A stretch of 64,000 bases of DNA from CBDFGK01 sp965247075 (lineage in GTDB: Bacteria; Pseudomonadota; Gammaproteobacteria; Pseudomonadales; Halieaceae). Of the stretch, positions 27,785 to 36,159 are shown in pieces. How positions within the stretch are numbered: the first letter of the stretch is position 1; every line of letters starts with the position of its first letter. Where the stretch lies: contig CBDFGK010000003.1 of the NCBI GenBank assembly GCA_965247075.1, positions 434,001-498,000 of the forward strand, read 5' to 3'. The notes beneath the pieces were generated by a model. It saw only the letters and a list, made by a program, of their open reading frames with translations, had not been told where the DNA came from and did no database searches. Made by a program: the position numbers and the translations under genes.

Positions 27785-27880
27785 GACTGCCTTTAGTATG
27801 GAAGAAAGAAGGATCCATAATATACGCGACCTTTACTATGGACATAAAACCCACCCATACGAAAGCCAGCCTTTACCATG
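27785..27880 (+). repeat. Repeat cluster B of the CCTTTAGTATGG motif
   Basis: Three copies follow hsdR: CTGCCTTTAGTATGGAAG (from 27787), GCGACCTTTACTATGGAC (from 27826) and GCCAGCCTTTACCATGAA (from 27865), spaced about 39 bp apart. The first is identical over 20 bp to a copy 10.4 kb upstream after hsdM. The rest of 27881-28051 holds nothing I recognise. Confidence 0.7.
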
Positions 27881-28051
27881 AATAGGCACGAAAACCACAT
27901 TCCAACCCCTGCTGGCAAAAGTAAGATACAAGGAAATATTAACAAGGGTGTGGCGAGCAACTTGTCTGCTATGGCGTGGTTAGTGAGTTCCGGGATGGTG
28001 GTGTCAGTGGCAGGGTAAGGGAGGTTCTATCCCTGTCGCGAAGATGGGCTA

Positions 28052-29206
28052 GTGTAGGTCGCCATAAATAGTGTAACATGTAGCATCTTCCCCTATATAG
28101 AGAGCTTGTCATGCGTGTTGCCGTAGAAATTGTTTTGTCTGATGACGAAGTTGTGGATTTGAGTAAGTTCTCTAAATCGCGTTCAGTGTCGGTCCGATTG
28201 GCGGAGCGTTCACGAATTGTTCTTCTGGCCGGCAAGGGCATGACCAATGAAGAGATCGGTTTTGAACTGGGCATTACGAGACAGAAAGCCGGCCGCTGGC
28301 GAAAACGTTATGCAGAGAGTGGAGTTGAAGGCATCCGCCGGGATGCGTATCGGCCGGGGCGCAAACCGACAATCAGTTCACATAAGGTTGCACAGGTGAT
28401 CAGACTCACGACGCAAGAGAAACCGAAAAACGCTACGCATTGGAGCCAACGCCTGATGGCAGAGAAGGCGGGTATCAGCATGTCCTCGGTGGGCCGGATA
28501 TGGAAAAGCCATGGTTTGAAACCGCACCGGATAAGTACATTCAAGGTATCAAACGATAAAGAGTTTGCCGAGAAACTGGAGGCAATCGTTGGCCTTTACA
28601 TATCACCGCCGGATAACGCCATTGTTTTCAGTTGTGATGAAAAGAGCCAGATACAAGCGCTGGATAGAACACAGCCGGGCTTACCGATGAAAAAAGGCAG
28701 GGCCGCGACAATGACACATGACTATAAACGTAATGGCACCACGACCCTGTTTGCTGCATTGAATACCTTGACAGGGGAAGTGCTGGGCACCTGCGCTGGG
28801 CGGCATCGCCATCAGGAATGGTTGTCATTTCTCCGCCAGATCAATACGTCGACGCCCCAAGATAAAGAGATTCATATTATCTGTGACAATTACGCGACGC
28901 ATAAGCACCCGAAGGTAAAAAGCTGGCTGAAATATCACCAGCGATTCCATGTGCACTTCACGCCGACCAGCGCATCGTGGTTAAACATGGTGGAACGGTT
29001 TTTTCGGGAGCTAACTGAAAAGCAATTGAAACGAGGTGTCTTTAGCAGTGTGGAAGAGCTTGAGCAAACAGTCATGGCGTTCATTGAGACTCATAACCAA
29101 GCGCCGGCGCCTTATATCTGGACCAAATCCTCGAGTGACATTCTGGAGAAAGTGAAGCGTGGCAGAGAGAAACTTAATAAGTTACAAACTGTTTGACGAC
29201 CTACAC
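28052..29206 (+). mobile_element. Complete IS630-type insertion sequence
   Basis: Perfect 10-bp terminal inverted repeats GTGTAGGTCG (28052-28061) and CGACCTACAC (29197-29206) are each bounded by TA, the target duplicated by this family. Length 1155 bp, with one transposase gene filling it. The intact gene and ends suggest the element may still be active. Confidence 0.9.
28111..29196 (+). CDS. IS630-family DDE transposase
   Basis: 361 residues. The N-terminal helix-turn-helix (ERSRIVLLAGKGMTNEEIGF, ITRQKAGRWRKRY) is followed by the DDE domain: first aspartate in IVFSCDEKSQIQALD, second in IHIICDNYATHKHPKV, and the glutamate in SWLNMVERFFRELTEKQL. It cuts and moves the element at TA sites by a cut-and-paste mechanism. 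The frame is complete and ends 10 bp before the outer end of the right inverted repeat. Confidence 0.93.
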   Translation: MRVAVEIVLSDDEVVDLSKFSKSRSVSVRLAERSRIVLLAGKGMTNEEIGFELGITRQKAGRWRKRYAESGVEGIRRDAYRPGRKPTISSHKVAQVIRLTTQEKPKNATHWSQRLMAEKAGISMSSVGRIWKSHGLKPHRISTFKVSNDKEFAEKLEAIVGLYISPPDNAIVFSCDEKSQIQALDRTQPGLPMKKGRAATMTHDYKRNGTTTLFAALNTLTGEVLGTCAGRHRHQEWLSFLRQINTSTPQDKEIHIICDNYATHKHPKVKSWLKYHQRFHVHFTPTSASWLNMVERFFRELTEKQLKRGVFSSVEELEQTVMAFIETHNQAPAPYIWTKSSSDILEKVKRGREKLNKLQTV

Positions 29207-29227
29207 TAGGACCGTGTCGATGATGTC

Positions 29228-29341
29228 CTAGTCCTCGATGCAGGCAATCACCCTTACCGATCCACCGCATCGGGCGCAGATCTCGTTTTCTATGTTGAAT
29301 ACACGCTTGAGTCGTTGAGCCCAGGTCATCGCCGTGTGATG
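29228..29341 (-). pseudogene. C-terminal scrap of a transposase (MTWAQRLKRVF type)
   Basis: The reverse strand ends TAMTWAQRLKRVFNIEN, then CARCGGSVRVIACIED and stop, the C-terminal tail of a class of IS91-like transposases in which this region has CxxCGG. The open frame continues upstream to 29758 but that part is antisense to another transposase fragment and is not homologous. Confidence 0.65.
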
Positions 29342-29399
29342 CTCAGCCGGGCTGCACAGGCCGACACTGAAGGCGATCCAGAGATCGACATACCTGATG

Positions 29400-29690
29400 A
29401 ACCGGCGCGCCGGGAGCGACACAAGCTTCCCTGGGATGAACGATTCAGGACACCTCCCCCATGCCCACAGGATGCCGATGCTGTGACAGCGATGGCACAT
29501 CGATTGCGAACCGCTGAGGGTAAGGCAATCTATGCCAAACGAAAATCCACGGTGGCAACGGTATTTGGGATAGTTAAAGAGGTGATGGGGTTTCGGCGGT
29601 TTCACCTTCGCGGGCGGGATGCGGCGCAAGGTGAATGGTGTGCATGGCGTGGAATCTGAAGCGCATGTACGCCCTGGGAGGCAGTTCAAA
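29400..29690 (+). pseudogene. C-terminal scrap of an IS1182-type transposase, frameshifted
   Basis: The frame gives RRERHKLPWDERFRTPPPCP, then AMAHRLRTAEGKAIYAKRKS and VFGIVKEVMGFRRFHLRG, the end of an IS1182-family transposase. After GEW the frame breaks; MAWNLKRMYAL, the expected continuation, is found in another frame. No start or ends of the element remain. Confidence 0.7.
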
Positions 29691-29759
29691 CAAAAAATCG
29701 GAATTGGTACTTGAGTGGGCGCCGTGTGCTCCTGCTCCGCTCGGGTCAACTCCGACAAA

Positions 29760-29966
29760 CTCCTGGTATATTTAAAAGCATATCTATTAGTGCTGTATTT
29801 TAGTTTATAGTTGTTTAAGCATATATTTAGAGTTCAGAAACATATATAAACATATATAAATCAGTAAATAGTTAAATAAAATGCACTAAAGCATACTATT
29901 CCTCTTGAAAAATTTAATAAAACATATATATTTAGCAATAATTCTTCAAAATATGTGATTTAAGAT
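29760..29966. promoter_or_regulatory. AT-rich upstream region of hipBST
   Basis: About 200 bp of very AT-rich sequence with repeated CATATATAAA units (around 29839-29860) directly precedes hipB. Such regions normally hold the autoregulated promoter and HipB operators; I cannot fix the exact sites. Confidence 0.5.
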
Positions 29967-30263
29967 ATGTCTAGCGTAAGTGAATTTGATGATTTGTTGT
30001 CCCAGATAAGAGATGAATATCGAGATGCAAAGCGGCAGGCCAGTCTTTCTGAGACAGCTTCAAGTCTTAGGCCTACTGAAGATATTGGGTTACTTGTTAG
30101 AGAAGAGAGAATAGAGCAGGGTTTAACCATTAATCAGCTCTGTGACCTATCAGGAGTCGCTTATGTAACTCTGAGCAAGCTTGAAAGAGGGGCATCCTCA
30201 GCAAGAATGGATACGCTGGAAAAGGTATTGGGAGCGCTAGGGCTGAAAATATGGATAGGGTAG
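29967..30263 (+). CDS. hipB: HipB, DNA-binding component of the HipBST toxin-antitoxin system
   Basis: 98 residues. The C-terminal two-thirds is an XRE-type helix-turn-helix (LLVREERIEQGLTINQLCDL, GVAYVTLSKLERG, MDTLEKVLGALGL). It is predicted to bind the operon promoter and repress it together with HipS and HipT. It overlaps the next gene by 13 bp and has the low GC of the island. In two-gene hipBA systems HipB is itself the antitoxin; in the three-gene form it mainly augments HipS. Confidence 0.88.
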   Translation: MSSVSEFDDLLSQIRDEYRDAKRQASLSETASSLRPTEDIGLLVREERIEQGLTINQLCDLSGVAYVTLSKLERGASSARMDTLEKVLGALGLKIWIG

Positions 30264-30571
30264 GTCGCGTATTTTATCAAGGAAGGTTCGCTGGTCTTCT
30301 TGAGCAGAGCGACGATGGCTACAAATTCACCTATGACAGAGACTATCTGGCAGGAGGGGTGCCAATAGGTTTCCGGCTAAAACTCCAGTTGGAACCTCAT
30401 GAGAGCGACGTACTAATGCCGTTTTTCGAGAATTTGGTTGCCGAGGGATGGTTGAGAAAAGTGCAGTCACAACAGCAGAAAATTGACGAGAATGATCGAT
30501 TTGGTTTGCTCCTTTCTAATGGCAAGGATTTGGTAGGAGCGGTAACAGTTGAGCCAGCGGGCGGCCATTAA
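30251..30571 (+). CDS. hipS: HipS, antitoxin resembling the HipA N-terminal domain
   Basis: 106 residues that match the small N-subdomain-1 of HipA (VGRVFYQGRFAGLLEQSDDG, FTYDRDYLAGGVPIGFRLKL, FFENLVAEGW). In the HipBST arrangement of E. coli O127:H6 this domain is a separate protein that neutralises the HipT kinase. Here it is also a separate gene, overlapping hipB by 13 bp and ending 2 bp before hipT. A simple split of hipA by mutation is unlikely because both genes have proper ends and the HipT signature below is present. Confidence 0.88.
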   Translation: MDRVGRVFYQGRFAGLLEQSDDGYKFTYDRDYLAGGVPIGFRLKLQLEPHESDVLMPFFENLVAEGWLRKVQSQQQKIDENDRFGLLLSNGKDLVGAVTVEPAGGH

Positions 30572-30573
30572 AG

Positions 30574-31560
30574 ATGACATATTGCAAAATCAGCCTAAAG
30601 CAGGTGTCGACGAGTGCAAAAAATCCTGAATATCAGGATATAGCATTCAAGACCCTGTTTGGGACTATGAAAGCGAAGCCTGTTCTACCATTCTCGCGAT
30701 CAGAGTGTAAGCAAGATAGTGTCAAATACACCAAAGGTATGTCTATATCTGGGGTGCAACAAAAATTATCTCTGAAAATAGACGAGCACTACCAACTTGT
30801 TCCCGTAACAGAGGGCGGTGCATATATTTTGAAACCGACTCCAGAAGAATTTCCAAATGCTGCGGAAAATGAGCATGCGGCGATGGTGACGAGCAAACTA
30901 TTGGGTATTGAAACTGCGTTGTGTGGGTTAGTTTCGTTTACTGATGGAGAACCGGTCTACATAACCAAGCGTTTTGATCGCTTAGATGATGGAGCCAAGC
31001 TACACCAAGAAGACTTGTTGCAAGGCTTCGAGGCAGGTAGTGAAGGTAAATATGACAGGAGTTATGAGGCTGCAGGTTCGTTGATACTTGAGATGACGAG
31101 TGGGAAGAAAGCCGTAGTGGCGGATTACATCAAGAGAGTCATGCACGCATACTTGATTGGAAATAATGACATGCACTTGAAGAACATTAGTCTTCAAAGA
31201 GATGTAGATAATTTCAGTCCTTTCTACGATAGATTGACACCAAATTATGACAGTCTTTTTGCCGATTCCTTCAAAAATATGGACCACGACGGCTTTCTGG
31301 CTCTCGACGTGCTTGAAGGAGATTGTAGTGACCACTGCCAGCTCTACGGATTTTATACAGGGTACGATTTCATCGAACTGGGTAAGCGCTTGGATGTGCC
31401 TGAGATTGTGGTGAGAAAGATCGCTCTGGACTTCTCGAGGCGAGAGTCGACTATTGTCGATACAATCTCGAAGAGCTATATGCCGGATGATATGAAAGAG
31501 AAGGCAACGGGCCTCATTCAAGGCAGGATGCGTGCAATTCAAACGGGCATCACTCATTAG
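30574..31560 (+). CDS. hipT: HipT serine/threonine kinase toxin
   Basis: 328 residues, a HipA-type kinase lacking the N-terminal subdomain. The Gly-rich loop reads KGMSISGVQQKLSL and contains the SIS pair, the autophosphorylation serines characteristic of HipT. Further motifs are YILKPTPEEFPNAAENEHAA, EPVYITKRFDR, the catalytic loop IGNNDMHLKNISL and the metal-binding LTPNYDSLFA. Known HipT phosphorylates tryptophanyl-tRNA synthetase and halts translation; the target here is inferred. Last gene of the operon and of the island. Confidence 0.9.
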   Translation: MTYCKISLKQVSTSAKNPEYQDIAFKTLFGTMKAKPVLPFSRSECKQDSVKYTKGMSISGVQQKLSLKIDEHYQLVPVTEGGAYILKPTPEEFPNAAENEHAAMVTSKLLGIETALCGLVSFTDGEPVYITKRFDRLDDGAKLHQEDLLQGFEAGSEGKYDRSYEAAGSLILEMTSGKKAVVADYIKRVMHAYLIGNNDMHLKNISLQRDVDNFSPFYDRLTPNYDSLFADSFKNMDHDGFLALDVLEGDCSDHCQLYGFYTGYDFIELGKRLDVPEIVVRKIALDFSRRESTIVDTISKSYMPDDMKEKATGLIQGRMRAIQTGITH

Positions 31561-31758
31561 AGAACTGTAAATAAGGATAACCGGGTGGCTCAGCTCTTCA
31601 AGCCACCATGAAATTACAGAAAGAATGATGCACTACCCTATTTCAGGCTCATCTCATATTGGAAAAGGCTCCGCGTTTTCAGCGGCCGCAAGACCCTGTA
31701 TACTTGGCGCCTTTTTTGGCGGCCCATAATGGTTGGGTGGCCCTGGGTACCTCGTAAA

Positions 31759-32172
31759 ATGGAACTGTTTTTAGAATTCCTGGCACAACAGTGGATACTG
31801 GCCGGCGCGTTGGCGGTGGTGTTGGTGATGCTGTGGATGCATGAATCTCGCAAGTCTGGCCCCTCCGTCAGTCCACAAATGGCTATCAACCTGGTAAATG
31901 CCGAGGAGGGTCTTTTCCTGGATGTGCGCGACAGCACTGAATTTGGCAAGGGGCATATAGTCGATGCGCTCAACATTCCCGTCAGTAAGCTCGATACCCG
32001 AATCGCTGAGCTGGAGAAGTATCGCGACAAGCCCATAATCCTGGTATGCAAAATGGGCCAGCAGGCGGGTGCGGTAGGCAAGAAGCTCAATGCTGAGGGG
32101 TTCATCGGTGTTTACCGCATGTCCGGCGGCATGCTGGAGTGGGGCGCGCAACAACTGCCGCTGGTGAAGTAG
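31759..32172 (+). CDS. yibN: Rhodanese-like membrane-anchored protein (YibN)
   Basis: 137 residues from MELFLEFLAQQWILAG. An N-terminal transmembrane helix is followed by one rhodanese domain (GLFLDVRDSTEFGKGHI) with the active-site cysteine in LVCKMGQQAG. It probably handles sulfane sulfur at the membrane. The stop overlaps the grxC GTG by one base (TAGTG). yibN-grxC-secB is a conserved gammaproteobacterial cluster, so this gene marks the return to core genome after the island. Confidence 0.92.
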   Translation: MELFLEFLAQQWILAGALAVVLVMLWMHESRKSGPSVSPQMAINLVNAEEGLFLDVRDSTEFGKGHIVDALNIPVSKLDTRIAELEKYRDKPIILVCKMGQQAGAVGKKLNAEGFIGVYRMSGGMLEWGAQQLPLVK

Positions 32173-32447
32173 TGAGCGCCGCATCCAATATCGTTATGTA
32201 CAGCACGCGCTTTTGCCCCTTCTGCGTCAGGGCACGGCGGGTGTTCGAGCACAAGCGAGTGGCTTATACCGATATTCCGGTTGACGCCGGTTCACAGCAA
32301 AGGTCGCGCATGGAAGACCTGAGCGGGCGTCACACCGTGCCGCAGATCTGGATTGGAGATCACCACGTCGGTGGGTTTGATGAATTATGGGCGCTGGAGC
32401 AGCGCGGGGAGTTGGACCCGCTGTTACAGGCTGCAACACGTATTTAA
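32172..32447 (+). CDS. grxC: Glutaredoxin 3
   Basis: 91 residues with the redox motif CPFC (RFCPFCVRARRVFEHK), slightly different from the usual CPYC, and the glutathione-binding TVPQIWIGDHHVGGFDEL. It reduces disulfides with glutathione in the cytoplasm. The GTG start at 32172 overlaps the yibN stop, indicating translational coupling. MYSTRF a few codons later is an alternative start. Confidence 0.94.
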   Translation: MSAASNIVMYSTRFCPFCVRARRVFEHKRVAYTDIPVDAGSQQRSRMEDLSGRHTVPQIWIGDHHVGGFDELWALEQRGELDPLLQAATRI

Positions 32448-32469
32448 TGACCAGGTATGGAGAAAAATC

Positions 32470-32991
32470 ATGGCTGAAGACACGGCCGCAGTAGCAGGCA
32501 CGGCAGAAGGCACGGCAGAAGGCACGCAGCAGCAATTTGTGATGCAGCGCGTTTACGTGAAAGACATGTCCTTTGAATCCCCCGGAGCACCCGCTGTGTT
32601 CAAGCAGGAATGGAAGCCCCAGATGGGCATCGACCTGCGCACCAAGAGCAGCAGTATTGATGATGACAATTATGAAGTGGTACTGTCTCTCACGGTTACT
32701 GCCAAGCTGAATGACGAAACAGCATTTCTGGTAGAAGTTCAGCAGGCCGGTATCTTTCTTGTGCGCGGCATGGAAGGCGAAAACCTGCGCCGTGTGCTGG
32801 CAATTCTGTGTCCAAACATGCTGTTTCCCTACGCCAGGGAAACTATCGACGGTATCGTCACCAAGGGCACCTTCCCGGCGCTGATGTTGGCCCAGGTCAA
32901 CTTTGATGGCTTGTACCAACAGGCATTGCAGCAGGCCCAGCAAAACGCTGAAGGTTCTGACGGCGCTGAAGCGACAGCAGCAGCGGAGTAG
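32470..32991 (+). CDS. secB: Protein-export chaperone SecB
   Basis: 173 residues. MQRVYVKDMSFESPGAP and WKPQMGIDLRTKS begin the family fold, and GENLRRVLAILCPNMLFPYA is strongly conserved. SecB holds preproteins unfolded and hands them to SecA. The N-terminus carries a short repeat (GTAEGTAEGT) and the C-terminus is acidic and Ala-rich, both variable in the family. Start set at 32470 (MAEDTAAV). Last gene of yibN-grxC-secB, convergent with trmL. Confidence 0.96.
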   Translation: MAEDTAAVAGTAEGTAEGTQQQFVMQRVYVKDMSFESPGAPAVFKQEWKPQMGIDLRTKSSSIDDDNYEVVLSLTVTAKLNDETAFLVEVQQAGIFLVRGMEGENLRRVLAILCPNMLFPYARETIDGIVTKGTFPALMLAQVNFDGLYQQALQQAQQNAEGSDGAEATAAAE

Positions 32992-33003
32992 CAGGCGTAA
33001 GCC

Positions 33004-33468
33004 TCAGGCGCCAGCCTGGAAATCCAGCTGGCGCCACGCTTCATAGAGCACTACCGCGACGCTATTGGAGAGGTTGAGGCTGCGGCTGTGCGCCAGCATT
33101 GGAATGCGCAGCCGGTGGCCATTGCCGGCCTCCTTCAAAATGGTCTGTGGCAGCCCCCGTGTTTCGGGGCCGAATACCAGGCTGTCGCCAGGCTGGTATT
33201 GAACCTCTGTGTAATGTTGTACACCGCTGGTGGTAACGGCAAAGACCTGCCCGCCGCGGCGCTGTTGTTGATAATCCTGCCAGCTCTGGTGCTGTTTTAC
33301 CTCGGCCCATTCGGCGTAGTCCAGTCCGGCGCGGCGCATGCGCTTGTCATCCAGCTCAAACCCCAGTGGCTCGATCAGGTGCAAACGGCAGCCAGTGTTG
33401 GCGCACAGGCGGATGATATTACCCGTATTGGGCGGGATTTCCGGTTCGAAAAGAACAATGTTGAACAC
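33004..33468 (-). CDS. trmL: tRNA (cytidine(34)-2'-O)-methyltransferase
   Basis: 154 residues, a minimal SPOUT (trefoil-knot) methyltransferase. It methylates the ribose of the wobble base in tRNA-Leu. Signatures: FEPEIPPNTGNIIRLCANTG at the N-terminus, LVFGPETRGLP in the middle and the knot IPMLAHSRSLNLSNSVAV at the end. Same strand as glnG, 13 bp downstream of it, so it may be the distal gene of the glnLG transcript. Confidence 0.95.
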   Translation of the reverse strand: MFNIVLFEPEIPPNTGNIIRLCANTGCRLHLIEPLGFELDDKRMRRAGLDYAEWAEVKQHQSWQDYQQQRRGGQVFAVTTSGVQHYTEVQYQPGDSLVFGPETRGLPQTILKEAGNGHRLRIPMLAHSRSLNLSNSVAVVLYEAWRQLDFQAGA

Positions 33469-33481
33469 GCTGCAGACTCCC

Positions 33482-34885
33482 TCAATCCATTCCCAGGTCC
33501 TTCATTTTCCGGGTCAGGGTGTTGCGTCCCCAGCCCAGCAGCACCGAGGCATCGCGCTTGCGCCCCTGGCTGTGGTCCAAGGCAGTTTCTATCATGACTT
33601 TTTCGAATTCGGGCAAGGCCTGCTCCAACAGGTGCTCGTGACCCTGTTTGAGTTCGGCGGCGGCCCAACTGCGCAGCAATTGGCACCAGTCTTTGGACTC
33701 GGGTGGGTGGGCATCCTGTGACTGGCCCAGTTCCGGCGGCAGATCGCTCAGGTGTACCTCGCGCCCGGACGCCATGACTGTTATCCAGCGGCAGGTGTTT
33801 TCCAGTTGCCGGACATTGCCGGGCCATTGCAGCTGATTGAGGAACTCTTCTGTCTCCGGCAACAGTTGTTTGGTCTCTACATTTAGTTCCTTGGCGGCAG
33901 CGACCAGAAAGTGGTGCATGAGTTGTGGAATATCCTCGCGGCGCTCCGCCAATTTAGGGATATGGATCCGAATGACATTGAGTCGATGAAATAGGTCCTC
34001 GCGAAAGGCGTGGGCGTCTACCAACTGTTCCAGGTTCTGGTGCGTAGCTGCGATGATGCGCACGTCCACCTGTACGGGGGTGTGACCGCCGACACGGTAG
34101 AACTCGCCATCAGCCAATACCCGCAACAGCCGGGTTTGCGTTTCAGCGGGCATGTCGCCGATTTCATCGAGAAAAAGTGTGCCGCCATCGGCTTGTTCGA
34201 AGCGGCCGCGGCGCAGGCTATTGGCGCCGGTGAAGGCGCCTTTCTCATGGCCAAACAGCTCCGACTCCATAAGGTCTTTGGGTATGGCCGCCATATTCAG
34301 TGCGATAAAGGGCTCGCCGGCGCGTGGGCTGTGGCGATGCAGGGCGCGAGCAACCAGTTCTTTGCCGGTTCCGGATTCACCGTTAATCAGCACCGTGATG
34401 TTGGATTGGGAGAGCCGGCCGATAGCCCGAAAAACTTCCTGCATGGCTGGCGCCTCTCCGATAATCTCGGTGGGCGCAACGGCGCTGTCGGTGCTGACTT
34501 CGTTATTGCGCTCTTGTGCGTGTGCCAATGCGCGTTGAGTCACCGCGACCACTTCCTCAATATCGAATGGCTTGGGCAGGTACTCAAAGGCGCCGCGCTG
34601 GTAGGACTCCACCGCGCTATCCAGATCAGAGTGGGCAGTGGTGATGATGACTGGCAGTGCGGGGTGAGACTCTTGCAGCTTCGATAACAGGTTCAGTCCA
34701 TCAATGCCAGGCATGCGGATGTCGCTGATAATGACACCAGGCTGGGTGTGGTCCAACTGTTGCAACAGCGAATCACCATTGTCAAATGCCTCAGTGCCAA
34801 TGCCAGCCTGTTCCAGGGCCTTTTCCAGTACCCATCGAATCGAGCGGTCATCATCGACGATCCAAACCTTAGCTTGTCTGCGCAT
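33482..34885 (-). CDS. glnG: Nitrogen regulator NtrC (GlnG)
   Basis: 467 residues in three domains. The receiver contains the phosphoacceptor aspartate in VIISDIRMPG. The AAA+ domain has Walker A GESGTGKELVARALHRHS, the sigma-54 contact loop EKGAFTGAN and the Walker B region GGTLFLDEIGDM. A Fis-type helix-turn-helix ends the protein (KRDASVLLGWGRNTLTRKM). Phosphorylated NtrC activates sigma-54 promoters under nitrogen limitation. It overlaps glnL by 17 bp. Likely targets in this window are the dyads before glnA and glnL. Confidence 0.97.
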   Translation of the reverse strand: MRRQAKVWIVDDDRSIRWVLEKALEQAGIGTEAFDNGDSLLQQLDHTQPGVIISDIRMPGIDGLNLLSKLQESHPALPVIITTAHSDLDSAVESYQRGAFEYLPKPFDIEEVVAVTQRALAHAQERNNEVSTDSAVAPTEIIGEAPAMQEVFRAIGRLSQSNITVLINGESGTGKELVARALHRHSPRAGEPFIALNMAAIPKDLMESELFGHEKGAFTGANSLRRGRFEQADGGTLFLDEIGDMPAETQTRLLRVLADGEFYRVGGHTPVQVDVRIIAATHQNLEQLVDAHAFREDLFHRLNVIRIHIPKLAERREDIPQLMHHFLVAAAKELNVETKQLLPETEEFLNQLQWPGNVRQLENTCRWITVMASGREVHLSDLPPELGQSQDAHPPESKDWCQLLRSWAAAELKQGHEHLLEQALPEFEKVMIETALDHSQGRKRDASVLLGWGRNTLTRKMKDLGMD

Positions 34886-35948
34886 GGTCTACTTCCAGGG
34901 GTATATAGAGGGTGAATACCGTGCAGCCAGGCTCGCTGCTGCACTCGATCAGCCCCTTGTGCCGGTTGATAATTGATTGCGAAATCGCCAGGCCCAGGCC
35001 CGTGCCCTCGGCCCGACCGCTGACCATGGGTATAAAGATGGATTGCAGTAGTTCCGGTGTAATACCGCAGCCATTGTCGGCCACGTCGACCCGGCATACC
35101 AGCCGATACCTGCGGGCACCGATAGTGAACTGGCGTTGCACGCGACTGCGCAGGGTGATGATTCTGGCACCCTCGTTACTCTGTGTGGCCTGCATGGCAT
35201 TGCGGGCGATGTTAATGATGGCCTGTATCAGTTGGCTGCGGTCGCCGCACAGGTCTGGCAGGCTGGGATCGTAATCGCGGTTGAAAGTAATGTTGGATCC
35301 GGCCTCAGCAGTGAGCAGGGTCCTGACGTGCTCAAGTACCTCGTGAATATTTAGTTGCGCGAACTGCGGCTGGCGTTGTGATCCCAACATGCGATCCACC
35401 AAATCACGCAGCCGGTCGGACTCTTCGATAATAACATTGGTGTACTCTTCCAGGGTGGGGTCGGGCAGTTGCCGCGCCAGTAGTTGCGCGGCCCCGCGCA
35501 GCCCTCCCAGGGGATTCTTGATTTCATGGGCCAGCCCGCGGATGAGGGCCTGGGTATTTTCCTGGGAGGAAATAAGCCCCTCTTCGCGGTTTATCCGCAT
35601 GATTCTATCAACCGGGTGCAGCTCCAGGATCAACTGTGTTTCGCTGTCACTCTTGTGGACCAGCGGAGTAACAGTACAATCTACAATCAGTTCATGGCCG
35701 CTGGCCAGCCGCAGGCTGAGCCCGCGGCTGGTATAAGGCGACTGTTCTGCCGAGGCAAGGCTACCAATTATCTGTGGCTGTCGCGGCAGAAGCTCCGCCA
35801 GACCGGTGCCCAGGCTGCGCGACTCACTGAGTTCCAGCAGGGCTTGTGCAGCAGGGCTGATGTAACAGATGCACAACTCCTTATCGAGAACCAGAATCGA
35901 AGTACTCAGATTATCGAGAAGTCGTTGGTTAAATTGCCGGTCTGTCAT
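34869..35948 (-). CDS. glnL: Nitrogen sensor kinase NtrB (GlnL)
   Basis: 359 residues from MTDRQFNQRLLDNL. A PAS domain (SILVLDKELCICYISPAAQ) is followed by the histidine-phosphotransfer helix with the phosphorylated His (RGLAHEIKNPLGGLRGAAQL) and the ATPase domain (VDVADNGCGI, GTGLGLAISQ). It phosphorylates or dephosphorylates NtrC depending on PII status. No membrane segments, as expected. The longer open frame upstream is not homologous. A sigma-54-like site lies 50 bp before the ATG. Confidence 0.96.
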   Translation of the reverse strand: MTDRQFNQRLLDNLSTSILVLDKELCICYISPAAQALLELSESRSLGTGLAELLPRQPQIIGSLASAEQSPYTSRGLSLRLASGHELIVDCTVTPLVHKSDSETQLILELHPVDRIMRINREEGLISSQENTQALIRGLAHEIKNPLGGLRGAAQLLARQLPDPTLEEYTNVIIEESDRLRDLVDRMLGSQRQPQFAQLNIHEVLEHVRTLLTAEAGSNITFNRDYDPSLPDLCGDRSQLIQAIINIARNAMQATQSNEGARIITLRSRVQRQFTIGARRYRLVCRVDVADNGCGITPELLQSIFIPMVSGRAEGTGLGLAISQSIINRHKGLIECSSEPGCTVFTLYIPLEVDHAQTS

Positions 35949-35996
35949 TGCACTCGCTTTTAGTGTGGTAGTGTGGGTTTGTCCCCTGACAACAAA

Positions 35997-36011
35997 GCAA
36001 AAGTAAAGCCA
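35997..36011 (-). promoter_or_regulatory. Sigma-54-like promoter of glnL
   Basis: On the reverse strand TGGCTTTACTTTTGC has the invariant GG and GC spaced by 10 bp and matches TGGC at -24 and TTGC at -12. The expected transcript start lies about 38 bp before the glnL ATG. Weaker than the glnA site. Confidence 0.55.
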
Positions 36012-36159
36012 GACTCGTCGGTGAGAAAAAATAAATAAGTGAATTCTTAAATTAACGGCACGCGGGGTATGCAAGTACTAACTAATCTGCGTAATCTGAC
36101 AGTTTGTCAGCATCTTGCAGCGGTGCAAACCTGCCACCGGGGCGCAATAAACCTCTAGC

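Noticed and set aside
17391..27880. Repeated CCTTTAGTATGG motif as a CRISPR array
   Set aside because: Copies are short, diverged, irregularly spaced in the first cluster and one is inverted; no spacers and no cas genes.
17372..29230. 13-bp match CGATGATGTCCTA at 17372-17384 and 29218-29230
   Set aside because: Too short and without any extension or symmetry; it may be chance, so I do not build an element on it.
29228..29758. 176-codon minus-strand frame as one gene
   Set aside because: Only its last 37 codons resemble a transposase; the rest is antisense to an IS1182-type fragment on the other strand.
30251..31560. hipA split by a frameshift
   Set aside because: Both parts have their own start and stop, are conserved as HipS and HipT, and the kinase carries the SIS motif of the three-gene type.
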